From positions 1 through 12,532 of the forward strand of contig JAQVQN010000026.1 in assembly GCA_028701555.1 (NCBI GenBank): DNA of 12,532 nt. Reading direction: 5' to 3'. A model generated the notes under the pieces. It was not told the DNA's origin. It was given only the letters and a program-made list of their open reading frames with translations, and did no database searches. Below, one piece after another: positions 1 to 6,799 of this stretch; the stretch's first letter is position 1; the number at the start of each line of letters is the position of its first letter. Source of the stretch: Kiritimatiellia bacterium. GTDB lineage: Bacteria > Verrucomicrobiota > Kiritimatiellia > RFP12 > UBA1067. A program made the translations under genes and the position numbers.

Positions 1-1437
1 ACCTTCTCGCGTTTCCAGCCTATGCGCAACGTACCTGCGCGCGTGGTCTGCATGCTGGGAATGAACGACGGAGCTTTCCCCAGCGCAGCGAGTGGCCTGA
101 GCTTTGACCTCATGGACCGCCGCAAGCGGCGCAAACTCGGTGACCACCAGACACGTGACGAGGAACGTTATGCCTTCCTCGAAACATTGATGGCCGCACG
201 CGAACGGCTGATCATCACCTACACCGGACAAAGCGCTAAAGACAACAAACCGCTGCCGCCTTCCGTGCTGGTCAGTGAACTGCTTGATACGGTTGACGCC
301 AGCTTTAGCTTCACAGACACGCCACAGGAGGATTCTGAGCACCAGCCCGCCGCCACCGAATTGCTGACCGTGCGCCACCCGCTCCATCCCTTCAGCCCCA
401 GATATTTTGATGCGCACAAAACAGATGACCGTCTGATCTCCTTTTCAGAGAAATACTATCAGGTGGCACGCGCCTTGGAGTCAGTCCCTGCACAGATAAA
501 CACCCCTTCAACCGCCTCTCTGCCACAACGCCATGGCGGTAACGCACAAACCAAGAATGTGCCTGCCGTTATCGAACTCAACGATCTGATCAGCTTCTTC
601 CGCTCACCCAGCAAATACTTCTATACCCAGAGCATCGGCGTGTATCTGGATCTGCGCACCGAAGAGCTGCCGGATGACGAGGAAGCGTTGTCACCTGACA
701 CTCTCGGTGTGTTCGACCTAAAATGCAGGTTGCTTGAACATCTGGCCGACGCGCCCAACGCGCATGAGCGCGCGGAACAATTGCGTCAACGCTGGGAAGC
801 CGAAGGCTATCTGATCCCCGGGAACCGGCGGCTTTTCGACGAAACTTTGGAGATAGTGCGCCAACTGCTTGATGCAAAACAAAAACTCTCACTGGGCCCC
901 CCCGACCCTCCGTTCTTGTTCGAAACGCGGCTTGACGACAACATCCGGCTACAAGGTTGCCTGCAAACATACACCTCGCAAGGCAATCTACTCGTCATGC
1001 GCCCTGCCAATGAGCAACCAAAGGATATCATCGCGGCGCGGCTGCACCACCTATCAGCCTGCGCTTCCGGCCTAGAGGTAACCACACACACCATTTTCAC
1101 AAAGAAACTATCAGACAGTATAGCGGCCCATCCGCCTCTCGAACAAGCGGCAGCGCAGAAGCTTCTTTCGGCACTGTCCAGACATTTCATCGAGGGCTCT
1201 CAACGCCCGCTCTGCTTTGATCCGGAAATCGGCTGGATGATCGCAAACGGAAAACAAAGCCAGATCACCGAAGAAGACTGGTCCGGCGACAAACGCCATA
1301 AAAAAGGCACAGACATCTATACCCGCCGGGAATTCGGCGACTCCCTGCCCGAACCAGACTCCGCTGCATGGCAGACACTCACTCACATAGCGGCCGACCT
1401 TTTCAGCCAACTGCCGGGCAAGAAAGGAGACCGTTGA
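1..1437 (+). CDS. recC: RecC, exodeoxyribonuclease V gamma subunit (3' part, cut by window edge)
   Basis: The reading frame is open from base 1, so the gene begins upstream; 478 C-terminal residues are visible, against about 1,120 for E. coli RecC. RecC is the non-catalytic scaffold of RecBCD: it holds RecB and RecD, splits the duplex and recognises Chi. At fragment residues 4-27 lies the conserved RecC stretch RFQPMRNVPARVVCMLGMND followed by GAFP, which closely matches the family signature. Around residues 191-210 a LISFFRSPSKYF segment marks the start of the C-terminal nuclease-like fold that in known RecC has lost catalysis. The gene ends in TGA at 1435-1437, overlapping the recB ATG by one base, which implies one transcript and coupled translation. 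Identity is further fixed by the adjoining recB and recD. The internal ATG at base 22 is not the true start. Confidence 0.95.
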   Translation, partial: TFSRFQPMRNVPARVVCMLGMNDGAFPSAASGLSFDLMDRRKRRKLGDHQTRDEERYAFLETLMAARERLIITYTGQSAKDNKPLPPSVLVSELLDTVDASFSFTDTPQEDSEHQPAATELLTVRHPLHPFSPRYFDAHKTDDRLISFSEKYYQVARALESVPAQINTPSTASLPQRHGGNAQTKNVPAVIELNDLISFFRSPSKYFYTQSIGVYLDLRTEELPDDEEALSPDTLGVFDLKCRLLEHLADAPNAHERAEQLRQRWEAEGYLIPGNRRLFDETLEIVRQLLDAKQKLSLGPPDPPFLFETRLDDNIRLQGCLQTYTSQGNLLVMRPANEQPKDIIAARLHHLSACASGLEVTTHTIFTKKLSDSIAAHPPLEQAAAQKLLSALSRHFIEGSQRPLCFDPEIGWMIANGKQSQITEEDWSGDKRHKKGTDIYTRREFGDSLPEPDSAAWQTLTHIAADLFSQLPGKKGDR

Positions 1438-4400
1438 TGCATCCTTTCGATGTTATAAAAACCAGCCTGATCCCGGGCACCTGCGCCTTAATCGAAGCCA
1501 ACGCCGGCACCGGCAAAACCTTCAACATCCAGCACCTATATCTGCGGCTGCTGCTGGAACAGGGACTCGAACCGTCGCAGATTCTGGTGGTCACCTTCAC
1601 CGAAGCAGCCACGGCCGAGCTGCGTGACCGTATCCGCCAAAACATTTCCGCTGCACTCTCCTGTCTATCGCACGGCAACACCACCGACCAGCTTTTGCAG
1701 AATCTTATAGCGCAGGCACGGGGGCAAGGTAAGACAGACGATGATTTACGCGCTGCGCTGCGCCTGACTCTAGCCGCTTTCGACGAGGCCGCCATCTTCA
1801 CCATCCACGGTTTCTGCAACCGCACACTGATTAGTCAAGCCTTCGAAAGCGGCGTTGCCTTTGACTGTGAACTGGTTGCTTCATACTCTGACCTCATCCG
1901 TGAAACCGTCGCCGACTTTTATCGCCAAGAACTTAGTGCTCCGCAACCTCCTGCCGCCAGCCTTGATGTTTTGCTGAACCACGCCAAGACCATACTGGAC
2001 AATATCATCCCTCTATCTTTCGAGCCCTCCGGCACCAACCCTTCCGCTTTTCTGGTCAGCGTGATCAATGCGGTCAAGAACACTCGATTGCCCCAAAGAG
2101 CATCCGCCTTCAAAGATTGTCTCATACAACTCAAGGACGCGGTGAGCGCAGACGCGCTAAAGCTTGACTCGAAGTTGCTGCATGCTCCAGCCCTTAAATC
2201 CTCTGCGGCGAAAACCAACGCTCCGGACTTGATCGAGGCTATTGAAAAACTAAACGACCTCCCGTGCATCGCCATCTGCGAGCGCTTGCGTGAATTTCTC
2301 GCGCATGCCCAGCACGGGTTCGAATCCCGCAAACAACAACAGCAGACCATGGGCTACAATGATCTGCTCAAGAAAATGGCGGAAGCGTTGACCGACCCTG
2401 AGTGTCGGCTGGCCTGCGAGCTGCGTAAAAACTACAAGGTGGCTCTGGTTGATGAATTCCAGGACACCGACCCGGTACAGTACAAAATTTTCGAGACGGT
2501 CTTCAAGCACCGGGATTCAATGCTGTTCATGATCGGCGATCCCAAGCAGGCGATTTACGGTTTTCGCGGCGGGGACATCTACGCCTATCTGGACGCCAAA
2601 CTTAAGGTTGAGAAAGAGGCGCTTTTCACTCTCTCCCGTAACTACCGTTCAGCCAAAGAGCTTATCGCAGCCGTCAACCACCTTTTCTCGCCGCCGGAAA
2701 TCTTCGCGGAGAAAAATTTAAAATATCACAATTCCGAGATCGGCAGAGAGCCTGCAAGACGTCTTCTGCGTAACAACGCGCCTGTGCAAGCCCCTTTCCA
2801 AGTCGTATGGGTCACTGGCGACACCGACGGCAAAGCAGCAACAAAGAGTTCGCTGCGCCCCAAGATCATCCGGCATTGCGCCGCGCAAATAGCAGAGCTG
2901 TTGAACGGGGCTGCTTACACCTTCGCGAAAGGGAATCAGGCTGACTGTGCGCCGGTGCTGCCCAGTGACATAGCCGTGCTGGTGACGTCGAATAAGGAAG
3001 CCGAGGCAGTCCAAAAAAGACTGCGCCAACTCAACATTCCGGCTGTGATCTACAAGTCCGGCAATGTCTTTGCCGGCGAAGACGCATTGAATCTGTGGCA
3101 TATACTCTCGGCCATGCATTCGCCTGACAATACTCGTTCTATAAAAGCCGCACTGCTGACCCCTTGGTGCGGTTATGGCTCGCAAGAAATCATCGCATTA
3201 GAGAATAACCCCAGTGACCTCGAGCGGCACACCGCCGCATTTGCAGCGCTGAAGACACGCTGGAGCAAAATGGGCGTAATGTCCGCGTTGAACGGATTCA
3301 TGGATTCTTCCGGAGGTATGCTTCGTATCGCAAGCGACCAGTCCTGTGAACGACGCCTGACCAATTTCCGCCATCTGGCAGAACTGCTGCATCAGGCCGA
3401 GAGTGCAGCCGAGTTGTCTCCTGAAGCCTTGCTGCAGTGGTTCAGTAAACGTATCTCCACGCCTGACGCTGGCGATGAAACCCATGAGCAGCGCATGGAG
3501 AGCGACCGCCAGGCCATCACCATCATGACCATTCACAAAAGCAAGGGACTACAGTTCCCGGTGGTCTTTATCCCGTTCATGTTGACCTACGACATCAATC
3601 CCAGAGACGACGGCGGCTGGACAGTACACCGTGATGCTGCAAAAGGCGGCAAAGAACTCGTCTTGCCTCTCGGCAAATGCGCGCATGCCTCTTTGGCTAA
3701 GCAGCGTATGGCAGAAAGTTTGGCCGAACATCTGCGTCTGCTGTATGTGGCTGTAACCCGTGCCGAAAACCACTGCTCGATTCTAATGGGCAATGTCAAA
3801 GCTAAAGGCGCCCTGAGTGCTGTCAATTTTCTGGGTCAGAAACACGCCGATGCCGCGCTCACTCCGGATGATTTCATAGCCGCGAATCATGTTGCCGGTG
3901 CCACCCCGCCCTTCCGGGATGCTGCAGTGCTGACAACCGCAGCTCTATCCCTTGCGGAACTCGATGCACAGTCACCAGTACCTTATGCCGCTGCCGCTGC
4001 GGCCGCAGCACTGGCAACGCCGCCACACCCGCCGATACCGCCCGACAACTGGGCAGTGATGAGCTACTCAGCCTTGACCGAACACGCGCACTCCGCGCCG
4101 GTTCATATCAAGCCTGACGCTGGCACGGATGAGATCAGCGAAGCCGCGCCTGTTACGCTAGCGCGCGACTGTCTGCCTGGCGGTAAATCCACAGGCCTTT
4201 GTGTACACGCCATTTTCGAAAAGCTCGACTTCCCGCGGATCACGCCTGGCTGGAGCCCGGACACTCAAGATCTCGCGCTGATTGATGGCCAGGCCGCGCG
4301 CTATGGACTCTACACCGCAAACTCACACGGTTCAGCCGAGCGTCGGCAGCGGCTGATTGAGATGCTGGTCACAACCCTTAACCGGGTACTGCCTGACAAA

Positions 4401-4898
4401 GAGACCGGTTTCACGCTCTCGTCTATCCCCGAGGCCGACACCCGCCGCGAGTGGGAGTTCTTCTCCCACGTGCCCGAAAAGATTCCGCTGCGCGAGTTGA
4501 CTGATATAGGTCTGACCTTCAAGGATCACGGTTACAGCCGCTACGGCTTTATGACCGGATCAGTCGACCTGCTGTTCCGGCGCGGCATACGCTATTATTT
4601 CGCAGACTGGAAGACCGATACACTGGGTGACTATGCCCCTGAAACCTTGCAACAGGTCATGATTGAAAGAAACTATCTGTTCCAGGCCATCGTCTATGCC
4701 GTGGCTCTGCACAGCCTGCTAAAGCAGACACTGGGTGGCACTTACGATTTTCAGCAGCATTTCGGCGGCGGCTATTATTGCTTCGTACGAGGTATGGGCA
4801 GCAATACCGGTGTTTTCACGTACAACCCCGGCCGCACAGATATCGAACACTGGAGTGCGCTGCTGCGCCAGCCATCTTCACGCACCTCACGCTATTAA
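1437..4898 (+). CDS. recB: RecB, exodeoxyribonuclease V beta subunit (helicase-nuclease)
   Basis: RecB is the 3'-5' SF1A helicase and sole nuclease of cytoplasmic RecBCD. Protein length is 1,153 residues, near E. coli RecB (1,180). Helicase motifs, in order: Walker A ANAGTGKT (21-28), Walker B VDEFQDTD (338-345), motif III GDPKQAIYGFRGGD (from 367), motif IV RNYRS (401-405), motif V TIHKSKG (698-704) and motif VI YVAVTRAE (770-777). An Ala/Pro-rich linker (851-871) leads to the nuclease domain, where H924, D1044, D1057 and K1059 (context VHAIFE, GSVDLLFR, ADWKTD) match the E. coli catalytic set H956, D1067, D1080 and K1082. All active-site residues are present, so I infer a working enzyme. 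I chose the ATG at 1437 rather than the upstream in-frame ATG at 1368 because AAAGGAGA (1423-1430) is correctly spaced before it, homology starts there, and 1368 lies inside recC. Confidence 0.97.
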   Translation: MHPFDVIKTSLIPGTCALIEANAGTGKTFNIQHLYLRLLLEQGLEPSQILVVTFTEAATAELRDRIRQNISAALSCLSHGNTTDQLLQNLIAQARGQGKTDDDLRAALRLTLAAFDEAAIFTIHGFCNRTLISQAFESGVAFDCELVASYSDLIRETVADFYRQELSAPQPPAASLDVLLNHAKTILDNIIPLSFEPSGTNPSAFLVSVINAVKNTRLPQRASAFKDCLIQLKDAVSADALKLDSKLLHAPALKSSAAKTNAPDLIEAIEKLNDLPCIAICERLREFLAHAQHGFESRKQQQQTMGYNDLLKKMAEALTDPECRLACELRKNYKVALVDEFQDTDPVQYKIFETVFKHRDSMLFMIGDPKQAIYGFRGGDIYAYLDAKLKVEKEALFTLSRNYRSAKELIAAVNHLFSPPEIFAEKNLKYHNSEIGREPARRLLRNNAPVQAPFQVVWVTGDTDGKAATKSSLRPKIIRHCAAQIAELLNGAAYTFAKGNQADCAPVLPSDIAVLVTSNKEAEAVQKRLRQLNIPAVIYKSGNVFAGEDALNLWHILSAMHSPDNTRSIKAALLTPWCGYGSQEIIALENNPSDLERHTAAFAALKTRWSKMGVMSALNGFMDSSGGMLRIASDQSCERRLTNFRHLAELLHQAESAAELSPEALLQWFSKRISTPDAGDETHEQRMESDRQAITIMTIHKSKGLQFPVVFIPFMLTYDINPRDDGGWTVHRDAAKGGKELVLPLGKCAHASLAKQRMAESLAEHLRLLYVAVTRAENHCSILMGNVKAKGALSAVNFLGQKHADAALTPDDFIAANHVAGATPPFRDAAVLTTAALSLAELDAQSPVPYAAAAAAAALATPPHPPIPPDNWAVMSYSALTEHAHSAPVHIKPDAGTDEISEAAPVTLARDCLPGGKSTGLCVHAIFEKLDFPRITPGWSPDTQDLALIDGQAARYGLYTANSHGSAERRQRLIEMLVTTLNRVLPDKETGFTLSSIPEADTRREWEFFSHVPEKIPLRELTDIGLTFKDHGYSRYGFMTGSVDLLFRRGIRYYFADWKTDTLGDYAPETLQQVMIERNYLFQAIVYAVALHSLLKQTLGGTYDFQQHFGGGYYCFVRGMGSNTGVFTYNPGRTDIEHWSALLRQPSSRTSRY

Positions 4899-4911
4899 CT
4901 CCTGTCAAAAA

Positions 4912-4938
4912 GGTCAACCAGGTCATCAAGGTCAAAAC
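4912..4938 (+). repeat. Short 9-base tandem repeat in the recB-recD gap
   Basis: Three consecutive 9-mers, GGTCAACCA, GGTCATCAA and GGTCAAAAC, sit between the recB stop and the recD start, preceded by a weaker fourth unit, TGTCAAAAA, at 4903-4911. The shared core is GTCA. The repeat is imperfect and short; it may be a leader element, a slippage product or chance. Confidence 0.45.
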
Positions 4939-4961
4939 AATCCCACGGAGTCTTTTACTCG

Positions 4962-6761
4962 ATGCCGCAAACCTACCGCACACTTTTAAAATCCCTGCAT
5001 GACCAAGGCGCGATAGAACCATTTGCCTGGCACTTTGCCGATGCCATAGCAAAAACCGCCCCAGACGGTTCCAGCACAATGCCAGACCAGCTTTTCCTGG
5101 CTGCCGCGCTGGTCGCACAGAATACAGTTGTACACAAGCACGTCTGCCTGAAACTTACGTCTGATTTGAGAATGCGCAACTTTTTGGCCGGCGACAATTT
5201 TTCGGACGAAACCGTAACAGATATTGAACTTCCCGCTGACCTGACCGATTATCTTAAAAGCTCGGTGTGTTCCTTCGCGGTCGAGGACGGAACCGGGCGT
5301 GATTTCAAACCCCTGGTTCTCGAAGGGAACCGGCTTTACATGCAAAGGTATTGGGTTTACGAAAACCTTTGTGCGCAGTACCTCAACTCGCGTACAGACA
5401 AAGATGACAAAGACCCGCCGGATGAATCCTCTATACGCGGCCTCACGCTGCTGGATCTTGACGCCGACCAGATCGCCGCAATCCGGCAAGCTGTGTCCAG
5501 TAAGCTCTGCGTTATCACCGGTAGCCCCGGCACAGGCAAGACCACGATCATAGGCGTCGTGCTGGCTTTTCTGTTCCAGAAAAAATCAGACATTAAGGTC
5601 TGTCTTTGCGCACCGACCGGCAAAGCCCAAGCACGGCTAAAAGAGGCTCTGGATGCCGAGATTGAAAATAATCTGGCTTTGCCTGCCGATGCCCCGGCGC
5701 GGATCAGTCTGCAAAATCTTTCTCCGCTGACGATACACCGCCTGCTCAAGATCAACCCTGTCACAGGCCAGTGCGGTCACCACAAGGACAAGCCTTTACT
5801 TGCCGATGTGCTGGTCGTCGACGAGGTCTCGATGGTTGACCTGCCGCTGCTGGTCAAACTGCTGAGCGCCGTTCAAAAAGAATGCAGTATTATCCTGCTG
5901 GGCGACAAAGATCAGCTTGCCGCTGTCGAGACCGGTGCCGCGCTGGTCGAAATGTGCGAGGCCTGGCAGAACAGAGCACCGGTGGCGCGCCTGACACATT
6001 CGCACCGCTTCTCATCCGAAAGCGGCATCGGACAGCTTAAGGAGTGCATAAACCACGGTGCTGGACGCGAAGCTTGGGAGATTCTGGTCTCCGGCGACGG
6101 GGCGCTGTCTCACGCACCGGCACCGACCTCTTACGAAGCCTGCGCGCAAGCCTTGAAAGAATATCTAGCCGGTCACCCTTTCTGCGAATACCTGCAAGCC
6201 CAAACAGCCTCAGAGGCTTTACGACTTTTCGACCGCTTACGCATCTTGTGCGCCACGCGCCACGGTCCGTGCGGCGTTAACACAGTCAACCTTTGCGTCC
6301 AAAAGCTTCTGGGTGTCAACACCTACGGTCACGGTTATCCGGTAATGGTCACCGTCAACGATTACGCCCGGCATCTGTTCAATGGCGATATCGGCATCTG
6401 CCTAAAAGACCCGAATAATGAAACTGTACGGGTCTGGTTTCCCTCCTTAGAGAAGCCCGGAGAATACCGTTCTTTCGGCATTGCCGAGCTACCCGGGCAC
6501 ACGCCGGTTTTTGCCATGACCGTCCACAAATCTCAAGGCTCGGGGTTCGGCGAAGTGCTGCTGATTCTGCCGCAACAAGACAACCCCGTTTTGACACGCG
6601 AATTGATTTACACCGGCATCACACGCGCCAGAACCAAGTGCGTGATTTGGGCTGATCGCGCCATCTTTGAAAAATGCGTCCGTACACCCACCCGCCGCAT
6701 GTCCGGCCTCAAAGACAAACTTAAGCGTTGTTCAGGGGTATGCCTCGTTAACCCTGATTAA
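4962..6761 (+). CDS. recD: RecD, exodeoxyribonuclease V alpha subunit (5'-3' helicase)
   Basis: RecD is the fast 5'-3' SF1B motor of RecBCD and also controls its nuclease. At 599 residues it matches E. coli RecD (608), and not the longer free-standing RecD2. Visible motifs: Walker A GSPGTGKTT (187-195), Walker B VVDEVSMVD (D287, E288), GDKDQLAAVETGA (314-326), motif V-like TVHKSQGS (520-527) and motif VI YTGITRAR (550-557), with R555 as the expected ATP-sensing arginine. The N-terminal ~150 residues resemble the RecD domain that docks on RecC. The ATG at 4962 is preceded by ACGGAG (4945-4950), 11 bases away, a slightly long spacing. It lies in the same frame as recB, with no further stop after the recB TAA. 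Gene order, direction and short gap support an operon with recC and recB. Confidence 0.96.
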   Translation: MPQTYRTLLKSLHDQGAIEPFAWHFADAIAKTAPDGSSTMPDQLFLAAALVAQNTVVHKHVCLKLTSDLRMRNFLAGDNFSDETVTDIELPADLTDYLKSSVCSFAVEDGTGRDFKPLVLEGNRLYMQRYWVYENLCAQYLNSRTDKDDKDPPDESSIRGLTLLDLDADQIAAIRQAVSSKLCVITGSPGTGKTTIIGVVLAFLFQKKSDIKVCLCAPTGKAQARLKEALDAEIENNLALPADAPARISLQNLSPLTIHRLLKINPVTGQCGHHKDKPLLADVLVVDEVSMVDLPLLVKLLSAVQKECSIILLGDKDQLAAVETGAALVEMCEAWQNRAPVARLTHSHRFSSESGIGQLKECINHGAGREAWEILVSGDGALSHAPAPTSYEACAQALKEYLAGHPFCEYLQAQTASEALRLFDRLRILCATRHGPCGVNTVNLCVQKLLGVNTYGHGYPVMVTVNDYARHLFNGDIGICLKDPNNETVRVWFPSLEKPGEYRSFGIAELPGHTPVFAMTVHKSQGSGFGEVLLILPQQDNPVLTRELIYTGITRARTKCVIWADRAIFEKCVRTPTRRMSGLKDKLKRCSGVCLVNPD

Positions 6762-6799
6762 CCCTATTGCCCGTCTGCACGATCAGATCAATTTGGAGT
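6762..6799. other. 38-base convergent gap between recD and the HEAT/VCBS gene
   Basis: The stop codons of recD (+) and the HEAT/VCBS gene (-) face each other across this gap. I see no GC-rich hairpin with a T-run on either strand. A weak 6-bp inverted repeat, TCAGGG (6732-6737) and CCCTGA (6752-6757), overlaps the recD end but lacks a T-tract, so I do not call a terminator. Confidence 0.6.

Noticed and set aside
1368..1436. An upstream ATG for recB at 1368.
   Set aside because: It would lie inside recC; the ATG at 1437 has a strong, well-spaced ribosome-binding site and fits the RecB N-terminus.
4735..5002. Two short plus-strand frames spanning the recB-recD junction.
   Set aside because: They overlap the ends of two well-supported genes in other frames, have no ribosome-binding site or family features, and are best read as chance.
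6732..6765. A TCAGGG/CCCTGA hairpin and two TTAACCCT copies at the recD end as a terminator.
   Set aside because: The stem is only 6 bp with a 14-base loop and no T-run follows; the repeated TTAACCCT is short and partly coding.
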